Position numbers and translations under genes: made by a program. From Hyphomicrobiales bacterium (lineage in GTDB: Bacteria > Pseudomonadota > Alphaproteobacteria > Rhizobiales > Beijerinckiaceae), in NCBI GenBank assembly GCA_900470775.1, contig UCBZ01000022.1:80991-144990 (forward strand): a stretch of 64,000 bases of DNA, in the 5' to 3' direction. The first letter of the stretch is position 1. Each line of letters begins with the position of its first letter. The notes under the pieces were generated by a model. It searched no databases. It saw nothing but the letters and a program-made list of their open reading frames with translations, and was not told the DNA's origin. Shown one piece after another: positions 1 to 9,692 of this stretch.

Positions 1-739
1 AGATGCGCAGGAATCCGATCGAGGAAAACACCACGAGGAAGACCGTGGTCGGCTTCAGCAGGGGAATCGTGATGCGCCGCAGGATCGCGCCCTCGCCGAG
101 ACCGTCGATGCGCGCCGCCTCGTAATAGCTCGTCGGGATGGCGCGCAGGCCGGCCATGAAGATGATGATCTGGAAGCCGAGATGTGCCCAGATCGCGGTC
201 GCCATGATCGCGGGTAGGGCCTGCTCGATCGAGCGCAGGAAGGGCTGCGTCGGCAGGCCGAGGGTGGAGAGCATGCTGTTGATCACGCCGATCGGCACCG
301 GCTGGTAGAACCAGCGCCAGACCCAAGCCATTGCGGCTGCCGTGGTCAGATAGGGCAGGAAGTAGAGCGCCCGGATCGTGCCGTGCAGGACCGTCACCCG
401 GTCGAGGTAATAGGCGATGGCGAAGGACAGCACGATCGCGATCGGCGTGCCGAAGATCAGATAGGCGAAGGTGTTGCGGAAGACCTGCCAGAACACCGGA
501 TCGGCGAAGAGCCGACGGTAATTGTCGAGGCCGACGAATTTGGCCTCGTTCAGCAGGTCCCAGTCCGTGACCGAGATGTAGAAGGCCTCGATCGTCGGAT
601 AGAAGCGCACGACCGTGAAGAAGATCACCGGGAGCGCGAGGAACGCCCAGGCCCAGATGATCTGCTTGGTCGAGATCGGCAGCCGCCCCCAGGCGCTCCC
701 CGAGCCCGTGCCCGGGGGTCGATATGTCGCCGCGGTCAT
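1..739 (-). CDS. Sugar ABC transporter permease (MalF/UgpA type), 3' end cut by window edge
   Basis: Inner-membrane subunit of a carbohydrate ABC importer. The visible 246 residues start at ATG 739. They have a short cytoplasmic N-terminus, a first membrane helix at about residues 28-45, several more hydrophobic segments, and the EAA loop that contacts the ATPase at about residues 207-230 (EAARIDGLGEGAILRRITIP). The family is usually near 300 residues, so roughly the last 50 lie outside the window. The start lies about 10 bp after the stop of the binding-protein gene and is preceded by AAGGCGG, so the two are one transcript. The partner permease and ATPase are presumably beyond position 1. 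Substrate is inferred only as a sugar, from the neighbouring LacI regulator and aldose epimerase. Confidence 0.9.
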   Translation of the reverse strand, partial: MTAATYRPPGTGSGSAWGRLPISTKQIIWAWAFLALPVIFFTVVRFYPTIEAFYISVTDWDLLNEAKFVGLDNYRRLFADPVFWQVFRNTFAYLIFGTPIAIVLSFAIAYYLDRVTVLHGTIRALYFLPYLTTAAAMAWVWRWFYQPVPIGVINSMLSTLGLPTQPFLRSIEQALPAIMATAIWAHLGFQIIIFMAGLRAIPTSYYEAARIDGLGEGAILRRITIPLLKPTTVFLVVFSSIGFLRI

Positions 740-749
740 GATGGCCGCC

Positions 750-2033
750 TTACTTGGCCTTGAACTTGTCGAGGATCGCCTGCTCGCGATCGGCCGCGAC
801 CTTCAGCGCGTCCTTGATCGGGATATCCTTGAGCAGGACGCCGTTGATCATGTCGATCGAGACCTGGCGCTGCTGCGCCTCGTCGACCATCGGCGGCGTC
901 GAGGCATAGGAGAGGGCGCGGATGAAGGGGCCGTAGATCGGGTCGTTGACGTTGGCGTCGGTCATCGCCACGGCGCGGCGCGCCGGCAACTCGCCGACCT
1001 TCTCGAGCCAGACTTTCATCGCCTTCTCGGACGAGATGAACTGCAGGAACTTCTCGGCCGCGGCCTTCTTCTCGCCGGTCGCGGAGGCTGCGATGGCATT
1101 GGCGAAATAGCTGCCGAAATTGGCCTTCCGGCCGTCATAGGTCGGCAGTTCGGCGACACCCCATTTGAAGGACTGGATCGTCTTGTAGGAGGCGACGCGG
1201 AAGGTGCCGTCGACGACCATGCCGGCGAGGCCCGCACGGAAGGCGGCCTGGCCCTCATCCATGAAGCTCTCCTGGCCGACGCGATGGACCTTCTGGAGGC
1301 CGGTGTAGAACTCCAGCGACTTGGCGCCGGCCTCGGTGTTGTAGGCGACCTTGCTGCCATCCTCGGAATAGGATTCGCCGCCATATTGGCGCACGAGGAT
1401 CTCGCGCCACCAGTTGTGGTCCTGCCGGGCGATGTCGAGCGCGATGCCGACCTGCTGGTAGTTGCCGCCGGCATCGCGCTTGGCAATCGCCTTGGCGGCC
1501 GCGACAAACTCGTCCAGCGTCTTGGGCGGCTTCTCGGGATCGAGGCCGGCCTTCTGGAACAGGTCCTTGTTGTAGAACAGCGCCATGGCGCGAACCGCGG
1601 TCGGCAGGCCGTAATACTCGCCATTGCGCTTCATCGCCGAGACGATCGGGAAGAAGTCCTTCTCGATCTCGGCGTCCTTGAACGCCTCCTTCGAGAGCGG
1701 CTGCACCAGCTTGCCGGCGATGAAGGTGTCGAGCCAGCCATAGAAGAGCTGCATCACCTCGGGGCTGCGCCCCGCCGCCTTGGCCGCGATCAGACGGGTC
1801 TGGTAGTCGGCATAGGGGAAGGTGACCTGTTTGACGGTGATGCCGGGGTTCTCGGCCTCGAACTGCTTGATCACCTCGGTCATCGCCTGGACGCGGGTGT
1901 CGAAGACATATTGCCAGTACTGGATCTCGACGGCCTGGGCGCGACCGGCGCCGCCGGCGAGAACGCCGAGGGCCAGGGCCGCGGCCACAAGCGGCCTGTG
2001 CAACGAACGACGGGTGATCGTCATCAAGTTCAT
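750..2033 (-). CDS. Extracellular solute-binding protein of a sugar ABC transporter (family 1)
   Basis: Periplasmic receptor, 427 residues, for the sugar importer whose permease follows. An Arg-containing N-terminus and hydrophobic stretch form a signal peptide ending near residue 34 (GRAQA, then VEIQYWQ). The mature part has the pattern of family 1 binding proteins: an early QFEAENPGITV segment, and an AFRAGLAGMVVDGTF-type segment in the second half. ATG 2033 was chosen because it is preceded by GAGGAGG at a 5-nt spacing; the open frame continues upstream to 3083 but that part is antisense to lacI. A perfect LacI-type operator lies about 60 bp upstream, so sugar-responsive repression is likely. 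The exact sugar cannot be read from the sequence. Confidence 0.9.
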   Translation of the reverse strand: MNLMTITRRSLHRPLVAAALALGVLAGGAGRAQAVEIQYWQYVFDTRVQAMTEVIKQFEAENPGITVKQVTFPYADYQTRLIAAKAAGRSPEVMQLFYGWLDTFIAGKLVQPLSKEAFKDAEIEKDFFPIVSAMKRNGEYYGLPTAVRAMALFYNKDLFQKAGLDPEKPPKTLDEFVAAAKAIAKRDAGGNYQQVGIALDIARQDHNWWREILVRQYGGESYSEDGSKVAYNTEAGAKSLEFYTGLQKVHRVGQESFMDEGQAAFRAGLAGMVVDGTFRVASYKTIQSFKWGVAELPTYDGRKANFGSYFANAIAASATGEKKAAAEKFLQFISSEKAMKVWLEKVGELPARRAVAMTDANVNDPIYGPFIRALSYASTPPMVDEAQQRQVSIDMINGVLLKDIPIKDALKVAADREQAILDKFKAK

Positions 2034-2091
2034 CAAAACCTCCTCGGAGTGCCCGCTGTTGCCCAGCGTTCTTGTGTGCCTGGCATTCTTG

Positions 2092-2105
2092 TGCAAGCGC
2101 TTGCA
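2092..2105. promoter_or_regulatory. LacI-family operator in the divergent promoter region
   Basis: TGCAAGCGCTTGCA is a perfect 14-bp palindrome centred on CG, the hallmark of LacI/GalR-family operators. It lies between the binding-protein start (2033) and the lacI start (2187), where it could repress one or both divergent units. Assignment to the adjacent LacI protein is inference. Confidence 0.75.
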
Positions 2106-2186
2106 TGCTATGCCGCATGTGGTGTTTGTCAACACTGTGAGGCGGGGATAACTCTGATGCCAATCTGCAGCGCAACGAGCTGAGCG

Positions 2187-3314
2187 ATGGACCGCGTCAA
2201 GGCGCAGGACGAGACGAGCGACGAGGGCAGGGGTAGCGAAAGCGAGCGCTTGCACAAGGCCGCGCCTGATCTGAAAGCGCTGGCGATCGCACTCGGATTG
2301 TCGCAATCGACCGTCAGCCGCGCCCTGCGCGCCCATCCCGGCATCCCCGAGACGACCCGCAGCCGGGTTGCGGCTGCCGCTGAGGCGATGGGTTACCGGC
2401 CCAATGCCCGCGCACGGAGCCTCGCGACCGGCCGGGCCGAGGCGATCGGGCTCGTCTTCCCGCTCGAGCGGCTGCAACTGCCGGAGACCAATTTCGTCGA
2501 GGTTCTGTCGGGCATCTCGACGGTGGTGACGCGCCGCAATTACAGCCTGCTGCTGGCGCCGTTCGAGGATGACGAGGCGGCTGTCCTGCGCAAGCTCGCC
2601 GCGTCGAAGACCGTCGATGGCGTCATCATCACGCGGCCGCTGGTCGACGATCCACGGATCGCGCTTTTGAACCGGCTCGGGCTGCCCTTCGTCGTGCATG
2701 GCCGAAGCGAGGTCAGCGAACCCTTCTCCTTCGTCGATACCGACAACGACGCGGCTTTCGAGCGCCTGACCACCCTGCTGCTCGACCATGGCCACCGCAA
2801 TATCGTGGTGGTGAACGGCCTGGAGCGGTTCCGTTACGCCGCGACGCGGGGGAAAAGCTTTCTGCGTGCCTTCGCCGCGCGCGGTCTGACCCCGCAGCCG
2901 GGGGCGATCGAGTTCGTGTCCATGACCGAGTCGACGGGCTACGAAACGGCGATGCGCCGGCTCGATGCGCTGGAGCCGCCGACGGCCTTCATCTGCGGCT
3001 CGGTGTTTCAGGCGCGCGGGGTCTATCGCGCGATCGCCGAGCACGGGCTTCGCGTTGGAGCCGACATCTCCGTCGTGTGTCACGATGACGGCGTCCGCGG
3101 CATCAGCGCGGCCGACTTCGTGCCGCCGCTGACCGCGACCGCGACCTCCATCGGCGCGGCGGGCGAGGAGCTCGCCCTGATGCTGATCGATCAGATCGAA
3201 GCCGGGACCCCCGTCACCATGCGCAGGATCCTGCCTTTCGATCTCATCCTTCGCGAGTCGGTCGGCCTGGCCGTTCCATCGGGTGGTCTGCCCAAGGCCA
3301 TGCGCGCTGGCTGA
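2187..3314 (+). CDS. LacI-family transcriptional regulator
   Basis: Sugar-responsive repressor, 375 residues. About 25 extra residues precede the helix-turn-helix at residues 29-48 (LKALAIALGLSQSTVSRALR). The hinge follows (YRPNARARSLATGR, 70-83), then a periplasmic-binding-protein-like effector domain ending with the LILRESVG motif typical of the family. It is divergent from the sugar importer and upstream of aldose 1-epimerase, so it probably controls both. The start at 2187 gives a slightly long N-terminus; a start closer to the HTH is possible but I see no better ATG. The inducer is unknown. Confidence 0.9.
   Translation: MDRVKAQDETSDEGRGSESERLHKAAPDLKALAIALGLSQSTVSRALRAHPGIPETTRSRVAAAAEAMGYRPNARARSLATGRAEAIGLVFPLERLQLPETNFVEVLSGISTVVTRRNYSLLLAPFEDDEAAVLRKLAASKTVDGVIITRPLVDDPRIALLNRLGLPFVVHGRSEVSEPFSFVDTDNDAAFERLTTLLLDHGHRNIVVVNGLERFRYAATRGKSFLRAFAARGLTPQPGAIEFVSMTESTGYETAMRRLDALEPPTAFICGSVFQARGVYRAIAEHGLRVGADISVVCHDDGVRGISAADFVPPLTATATSIGAAGEELALMLIDQIEAGTPVTMRRILPFDLILRESVGLAVPSGGLPKAMRAG
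2241..2254 (+). promoter_or_regulatory. Possible secondary LacI half-operator inside the lacI coding region
   Basis: AGCGAGCGCTTGCA repeats the last ten bases of the palindrome at 2092-2105. The two centres are about 149 bp apart, near fourteen helical turns, which would suit a repression loop. It could also be coincidence in coding sequence. Confidence 0.35.
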
Positions 3315-3471
3315 GCCGGCGGTGGTCGCGCGGACAGACTCCTTACGTAGATCATCGTGCGGGGGCGGACGGCTCGTGACGGCTGCGGAGATGTCGATTT
3401 CCAGGTCCGGCGCCTTATCCGATAATGTCGTACTCGCACGACCGTCCCGTCGCGCGGTTTAGGGAACGAGT

Positions 3472-4557
3472 ATGAACGCTGTCGCAGAAGCCGGGTCCAT
3501 TGTCCGCGACGTCTTCGGCCGTTTGCCCGATGGGCGTGCGGTCGAGCGCTTGTTCCTGCGCGGGGCCGATGGTTTCGAGGTCGCGATCATGACCTATGGC
3601 GCCGCGATCCAGGCGCTTCATGTGCCCGATCGCGCGGGCAAGATCGCCGATATCGTGCTTGGTCATGACCGGCTCGCGCCCTATCTGGCGAGGCGCGATT
3701 TCTTCGGCGCGAGCATCGGGCGCTACGCCAACCGCATCGCGGGGGCTGCCTTCACGCTCGACGATGTCCGCTGCCGGCTATCCGCCAATGACGGCGGCAA
3801 CGCCCTGCATGGCGGCGTCGGTGGCTTCGACCAGGCGCTCTGGGCCGTCGAGGCTGTCGGGGGAGGGCCGGAGCCTTTTGTCACGCTCCGGCATGTCAGC
3901 CCCGATGGCGCGGACGGCTTTCCCGGCACGCTGACCACGCGGCTGACCTATCGGATCACCGCCGCGCAGGAGCTGACGCTCGCCTTCGAGGCCACGACCG
4001 ACCGGCCGACGGTCGTCAACCTGACCCATCACAGCTTCTTCAATCTCGGCGGAGTCGCGGAGCACCGCGACGTGCTGGACCATGAGCTGACGCTCCTTGC
4101 CGAGCACGTCTTGCCGATCGATGCCGGGCTGATCCCGCATGGCGAAGCCATGGCGGTCGGCGGCACGCCTTTCGATTTCCGGTCGCCGCAACCGATCGGC
4201 GGTCGCATCCGCGAGGCTCATGAGCAATTGCGGCTGGCGCGCGGCTATGATCATTGCTTCGTGCTGGGCGACGCGCCAGCCCCGTCACCCCGCTTGGCGG
4301 CGCGCGTGGTCGAGCCTGCATCGGGCCGGGTTCTGGAACTTCTGACCGACCAGCCGGGGCTCCAGTTCTATTCCGGCAATTTTCTCGACGGCACGGTCAA
4401 GGGCAAGTCCGGCCGGCTCTATCGCCAGTCGGACGCCTTTTGCCTGGAGCCGCAACTCTGGCCCGACGCCCCGAACCGGCCCGACTTTCCATCGTCACGT
4501 CTCGATCCGGGCCAGACCTATCGACACGTCTCGGTCTTCCGCTTCTCGATGATCTAG
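3472..4557 (+). CDS. galM: Aldose 1-epimerase (mutarotase)
   Basis: Cytoplasmic enzyme interconverting alpha and beta anomers of aldoses, 361 residues, the usual family length. Family landmarks are visible in order: GRYANRI (83-89), the LHGG loop with His113, NLTHHSFFNLGG with the catalytic-region His187, and a C-terminal CLEPQLWPDAPN segment carrying the conserved catalytic glutamate region. AGGGAACG before ATG 3472 is the ribosome-binding site. It follows lacI by 157 bp on the same strand and ends 15 bp from the convergent dgdA. With the sugar importer and LacI regulator it makes a small sugar-uptake locus. Confidence 0.92.
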   Translation: MNAVAEAGSIVRDVFGRLPDGRAVERLFLRGADGFEVAIMTYGAAIQALHVPDRAGKIADIVLGHDRLAPYLARRDFFGASIGRYANRIAGAAFTLDDVRCRLSANDGGNALHGGVGGFDQALWAVEAVGGGPEPFVTLRHVSPDGADGFPGTLTTRLTYRITAAQELTLAFEATTDRPTVVNLTHHSFFNLGGVAEHRDVLDHELTLLAEHVLPIDAGLIPHGEAMAVGGTPFDFRSPQPIGGRIREAHEQLRLARGYDHCFVLGDAPAPSPRLAARVVEPASGRVLELLTDQPGLQFYSGNFLDGTVKGKSGRLYRQSDAFCLEPQLWPDAPNRPDFPSSRLDPGQTYRHVSVFRFSMI

Positions 4558-4572
4558 AGGGCCGCGCCGGGT

Positions 4573-5984
<1,412 letters not shown>

Positions 5985-6977
5985 ATGCGGACGCTCGACC
6001 TCGCCTTGCTCAGGAACTTCGCTGTCATCGCGCGCACGGGCTCGATCAGCGTCGCCTCCGCGCAGGTCGGGCGGACGCAGTCGGCCTTGAGCATGCAGAT
6101 GCAGCGCCTGGAAGCGCTGACGGGGCAACCTCTGCTGCATCGCAGCGGATCGGGCGTGCGGCTGACCACCGCCGGCGAAAAGCTGCTGGCGCATGCCGAG
6201 TCTCTCCTGGCCAGGCATGACGACATCCTCGCCGATATGCGCGGGACCGGGCTGAAGGGATCGGTCAGCCTCGGCTGTCCCGAGGATTATTCGATCGCCT
6301 TCCTGCCCGAGTTGCTGCGCGGCTTTTGCGCGCTGCATCCCGACGTCGAGCTGCGCATGGTCTGTGCACCGACCTCGGAACTGCGCCCGCTGCTGCATCG
6401 TCGCCAGATCGAGATGGCGTTGGTATCGCTGCCGGACCCGGCCGGCGCCGAGGTCATCCGCAGGGAAAACTTCGTCTGGGTCGCGGACGCGGCCGAGCCG
6501 GGCATCCTCGACCAACCCGTCCTCCCGCTGGCGCTGTCCGCCCCGATGACGCTCGATCACCGGGCCGCTTGCGACGCGATGCGGGCGGCCGATCGGCGAT
6601 ATAGGGTCGCCTTCGCCAGCAACAGCCTGGCGGGGCTCATCGCCATTGCCCGTTCCGGCCAGGCCATCAGCGTGCTGACCCAGACGGCCGTCCCGCCGGA
6701 TCTCTATGTCGTCACGGCCGGATTGCCGCCGCTTCCGGCGATCGGAATCGCCCTGGAGTTCGCCGAGTTGCGGCCATCATCTGCCGCAAAAGCGCTGGGC
6801 GATCATATCCGCAGCGCGCTGCCCGCCCTGAGAAGCGCCGGAGGCTCCGTGTCATTGCCGACCCAGTCTCCGGCAGGTCAGGTCTTGGCTGGAGCGGACG
6901 CGCTCGCTGGCCATGCCGAAAGGGCCTGCTCGGCGACGTCCTCCAGCATCTCGCAGGTGAACCCGGCCTTGGCCTGA
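5985..6977 (+). CDS. LysR-family regulator, probable controller of dgdA
   Basis: DNA-binding regulator, 330 residues. The N-terminal winged helix-turn-helix covers about residues 5-65 (ARTGSISVASAQVGRTQSAL contains the recognition helix), followed by an effector domain starting at about residue 90. The divergent arrangement with dgdA suggests a DgdR role; this is context, not homology. The family normally ends near residue 290-300. Here the last 40 or so residues (after ALPALRSAGG) are low in family pattern and are encoded opposite the TetR remnant, so the original stop may have been lost when that fragment was joined. Confidence 0.85.
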   Translation: MRTLDLALLRNFAVIARTGSISVASAQVGRTQSALSMQMQRLEALTGQPLLHRSGSGVRLTTAGEKLLAHAESLLARHDDILADMRGTGLKGSVSLGCPEDYSIAFLPELLRGFCALHPDVELRMVCAPTSELRPLLHRRQIEMALVSLPDPAGAEVIRRENFVWVADAAEPGILDQPVLPLALSAPMTLDHRAACDAMRAADRRYRVAFASNSLAGLIAIARSGQAISVLTQTAVPPDLYVVTAGLPPLPAIGIALEFAELRPSSAAKALGDHIRSALPALRSAGGSVSLPTQSPAGQVLAGADALAGHAERACSATSSSISQVNPALA

Positions 6978-7135
6978 ACCGTCATGGCCGCCTCCGGCAG
7001 ATCGCCCTCGGCCTTCGCCCGCTCGAAGCGTTCGCGAAGCCGCGCCTGACCGGCGGCGAGAAAATCGATCAGCGCCTGCCGCACAGGTTCTGCTTCCCCT
7101 GGTCGCGACGTCGTCACGGAAAGCCTGCTCAACAA
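6878..7135 (-). pseudogene. C-terminal remnant of a TetR-family regulator
   Basis: The 85-codon frame reads like the last third of a TetR regulator: an ALIDFLAAGQARLRERFERA helix, then EGDLP, then VQAKAGFTCEMLEDVAEQAL and WP near the end. No helix-turn-helix precedes it; the upstream frame has only a TTG and runs into the merR promoter. The usual segment of about 20 residues between EGDLP and VQAKAG (around a GMAVQA motif) is also missing, so the copy looks doubly deleted. Its 3' part overlaps the end of the convergent LysR gene by about 100 bp. I consider it non-functional. Confidence 0.75.
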
Positions 7136-7140
7136 GCCGC

Positions 7141-7171
7141 TTGACTGAGAGTGCGCTCGAACCCCTAGCCT
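7141..7171 (+). promoter_or_regulatory. MerR-type promoter with 19-bp spacer
   Basis: TTGACT (7141-7146) and TAGCCT (7166-7171) are separated by exactly 19 bp, the overlong spacer typical of promoters activated by MerR-family proteins. The spacer contains the dyad GAGTGCGCTC. It lies 29 bp upstream of the merR-like start at 7201, so autoregulation is likely. Confidence 0.7.
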
Positions 7172-7200
7172 CCGATGCGTCGTGACGAGAGCGGGTGCTC

Positions 7201-7629
7201 ATGAAGATCGGTGAACTGGCCAAGCGTAGCGGACTGAGCGCGCACACCATCCGCTATTACGAGCGGATCGGGCTCTTGCCCTATGCCGACCGGAATGGAT
7301 CGCGCCACCGTGACTACGACGCATCGATCCTGCGCTGGATCGATTTTCTCGGTCGCCTGAAGACGACCGGAATGCCGATCCGGGAGATGCTGCGCTACGA
7401 AACCCTGCGGGAGCGCGGCGTCGGAACGGAAAGCGAGCGTCGTGAGCTCCTGGAAGAGCATCGTGAGCGTGTCCGCGCTCACCTTGCCGATCTGGAGGCC
7501 TGCCTTCTCGTCCTCGACACCAAGATCGCCGGATATCCCGGCCTTGAACAGAGGATGCAGGATTATGACACAGCTCTCCCCGAACGCCGGCGAAAGCCGA
7601 TTGGAGCGCGGCAAGCGCGCGCTCGCTGA
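7201..7629 (+). CDS. MerR-family transcriptional regulator
   Basis: One-component activator, 142 residues. The start ATG 7201 gives the canonical opening MKIGELAKRSGLSAHTIRYY, with the helix-turn-helix at residues 1-20 and wing through RHRDYD near 38. A coiled-coil dimerisation helix follows (ESERRELLEEHRERVRAHLADLE, shown here only by its ends ESERR and HLADLE). There are no cysteine clusters typical of metal sensors, so it is more like the NmlR/AdhR or drug-type branch. GAGAGCGG precedes the start. Its 3' end overlaps the next gene by 65 bp, indicating a two-gene operon. Confidence 0.88.
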   Translation: MKIGELAKRSGLSAHTIRYYERIGLLPYADRNGSRHRDYDASILRWIDFLGRLKTTGMPIREMLRYETLRERGVGTESERRELLEEHRERVRAHLADLEACLLVLDTKIAGYPGLEQRMQDYDTALPERRRKPIGARQARAR

Positions 7630-7984
7630 GATCGACGGCGAGGCCGGCCACAAGGTCGTCGCGGCACTTGCCGACATCGCGCCCGATTTCTCTCGCTACA
7701 TTTTCGAATTCCCTTTCGGCGACATTTACAGCCGGCCAGGCCTCGATCTTCGGTCCCGCGAGATCGCGACCATCGCCGCGCTGACAGCGCTCGGCAACGC
7801 CGCCCCGCAGCTGAAGGTGCATATCGAGGCCGGACTCAATGTGGGCGTGACCCGCGACGAGATCACTGAAGTGATCATGCAGATGGCGGTCTATGCCGGG
7901 TTTCCGGCGGCTCTCAATGGTCTGTTCGCGGCCAAGGAGGTCTTCGGCCAGCGCGCGGCCGCCGCACGGGAGGAGGCGGCATGA
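7565..7984 (+). CDS. Carboxymuconolactone decarboxylase family protein
   Basis: Small all-helical protein, 139 residues, of the CMD fold. The core LDLRSREIATIAALTALG, then HIEAGLNVGVTRDEITEV and YAGFPAALNGL, closely follows PcaC-type gamma-carboxymuconolactone decarboxylases. The CxxC of AhpD-type peroxidases is absent, so a redox role is unlikely. ATG 7565 is preceded by GCAGGATT; the longer frame from 7442 lies inside merR in another frame and has no family match. The gene is translationally linked to the MerR regulator, which presumably controls it. No other aromatic-ring-cleavage gene is nearby, so the real substrate is uncertain. Confidence 0.85.
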   Translation: MTQLSPNAGESRLERGKRALAEIDGEAGHKVVAALADIAPDFSRYIFEFPFGDIYSRPGLDLRSREIATIAALTALGNAAPQLKVHIEAGLNVGVTRDEITEVIMQMAVYAGFPAALNGLFAAKEVFGQRAAAAREEAA

Positions 7985-8005
7985 GACCGATCGCCATAGG
8001 CCGCC

Positions 8006-9679
8006 TCACCCGGCGTAGCGGCAGATTCGATCGCGCTCCAACCCGGCCGGGTTGCGCTCGCTGGGCGAGCCATAGCCGCCGCCGCCTGAGGTTTCCAAGC
8101 GGATGATGTCGCCCTTGAGCAGCGGCAGGTTGTTGATCTTCGAGCCCAGCGCCTGCCGCTCGCCGTTGCGGATCAGCCAGAGCTTGCCGGCGCGCCCCGG
8201 CTCGCCGCCTTCCAGTCCGTAGGGCTGGAACTTGAAGCGCTCGAGATTGGCGGTGAAGACCGCGGCGGGGCTGTCCACGCGCCATTCGCGGAAGAGGCCG
8301 AGGCCGCCGCGATGGCGCCCGGCGCCGCCGGATCCGTCGATCAGGCCATAGGCCGTGACGGTCAGCGGCACGTCGGCCTCGATCATCTCGATCGGGATCG
8401 AGGCGTTGTTGTGCATGCCGTAGGAATAGGCGCTCAAGCCGTCCTGGTCGTCGTAGGCGCCGGTGCCGCCGATCTCGATCTCGACGAGCACGCCGCGCTC
8501 GCCCTTTTCGCCGATGGTCTGGAAGGAGCAGACATAGGAGACGCCGTAATAGGCCGCCGGAACGCGGCCCGGCACGGCCTGATGCAGGGCGCCGAACATC
8601 GTCGTCGCCAGCCGGTGCGCGACCGCGACGCGGTTGGCGACGGGGGCGGGGTGGGACGGATTGACGATCAGCCCGTCGGGCGCGATCACCGTGACCGGCC
8701 GGTAGCAGCCGGCATTGGCGGGGATGTCGCGGTCGGCGATCGCCATCACCGCGTAGTAGATCGCCGAACCCGAGGAGGCGAGGGTGGCGTTGATCGGGCC
8801 GGTCGCCTGTTTGCCGCAGCCGGAGAGATCGACGGTCATCTCCTCGCCCCTGACCTCGATGGCGGTGTGGATGCGGATCGGCTCGGGCACGATGCCGTCA
8901 TCGTCGAGAAAATCCTCGAAGCTGTAGCGCCCGTCGGGAATGCGCGAGATCATGGCGCGCACGGCGCGCTCGGAGCCGTCGAGCAGGCGCTTGCAGACCT
9001 CGACGATGGTTGCCGGCCCGAAGCGCGCGGCCAGACGTTGCATCGTGCCGTGCCCGACCGCGAGCGAGGCGAGCTGCGCCTGCAGATCGCCCATCAGCAT
9101 GTCGGGCCGGCGGACGTTCTGGCGCATCATCGCCAGCACGTCCTCGTTCATCACGCCGCCGCGCACCAGTTTGAGCGGCGGGATGCGCAGGCCTTCCTGG
9201 AAGATTTCGGTCGCGGTCGCGGCATAGCTGCCGGCCGCCATGCCGCCCATGTCGAGATGGTGGCAAAGCGTGCCGACGATGGCGATGCGTTGCCCGTCAA
9301 CATAGACCGGTCGATAGGCCAGGATGTCGGGGATGTGCTGGCCGCCGCAATAGGGGTCGTTGGTGATGACGACGTCACCCTCGGACCATTGGTCGAGGGG
9401 CAGGAAGTCGCGCACGATGGTCAGCAGGCCGGCACTCATCGAGTTGAGGTGGCCGGGGATGCGGGCCGATTGCGCGATGTTGTAGCCGTCGCGGTCGAAG
9501 ACGGCGGTGGAGTAATCCAGCATCTCGCGCACGATGGTCGAGCGGCTGGTGCGCCAGACCGTCACGTCCATTTCGGCTGCCGTGGCGGTGAAGGCGTTGC
9601 GCAGGACCTCGATGGTGACGGGGCCGAGATCCGCGGTTGCGGCGAGGGGCGGGGTGGCGGTCATTGCGATGGCGGTCAT
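8006..9679 (-). CDS. hyuB: Hydantoinase B / oxoprolinase family protein (first copy)
   Basis: Beta-type subunit of an ATP-dependent amidohydrolase or carboxylase of the hydantoinase/5-oxoprolinase superfamily, about 557 residues. The N-terminal VTIEVLRNAFTATAAEMDVT, the ITNDPYCGGQHIPDI loop and a metal-site-like CHHLDMGG segment are characteristic, as is a glycine-rich C-terminal ETSGGGGYGSPSERNP. The ATG at 9679 is 6 nt from GGAG; the adjacent ATG at 9682 is possible. It follows hyuA by 13 bp and closes the TRAP-linked operon. The substrate could be a hydantoin, oxoproline or other lactam; nothing in the sequence decides this. Confidence 0.9.
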   Translation of the reverse strand: MTAIAMTATPPLAATADLGPVTIEVLRNAFTATAAEMDVTVWRTSRSTIVREMLDYSTAVFDRDGYNIAQSARIPGHLNSMSAGLLTIVRDFLPLDQWSEGDVVITNDPYCGGQHIPDILAYRPVYVDGQRIAIVGTLCHHLDMGGMAAGSYAATATEIFQEGLRIPPLKLVRGGVMNEDVLAMMRQNVRRPDMLMGDLQAQLASLAVGHGTMQRLAARFGPATIVEVCKRLLDGSERAVRAMISRIPDGRYSFEDFLDDDGIVPEPIRIHTAIEVRGEEMTVDLSGCGKQATGPINATLASSGSAIYYAVMAIADRDIPANAGCYRPVTVIAPDGLIVNPSHPAPVANRVAVAHRLATTMFGALHQAVPGRVPAAYYGVSYVCSFQTIGEKGERGVLVEIEIGGTGAYDDQDGLSAYSYGMHNNASIPIEMIEADVPLTVTAYGLIDGSGGAGRHRGGLGLFREWRVDSPAAVFTANLERFKFQPYGLEGGEPGRAGKLWLIRNGERQALGSKINNLPLLKGDIIRLETSGGGGYGSPSERNPAGLERDRICRYAG

Positions 9680-9692
9680 CATCGTCTCCCGG

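Noticed and set aside
615..2183. A 522-codon + strand frame opposite the sugar-binding protein
   Set aside because: Shadow of the gene on the other strand, with low-complexity Leu/Asp/Gly composition.
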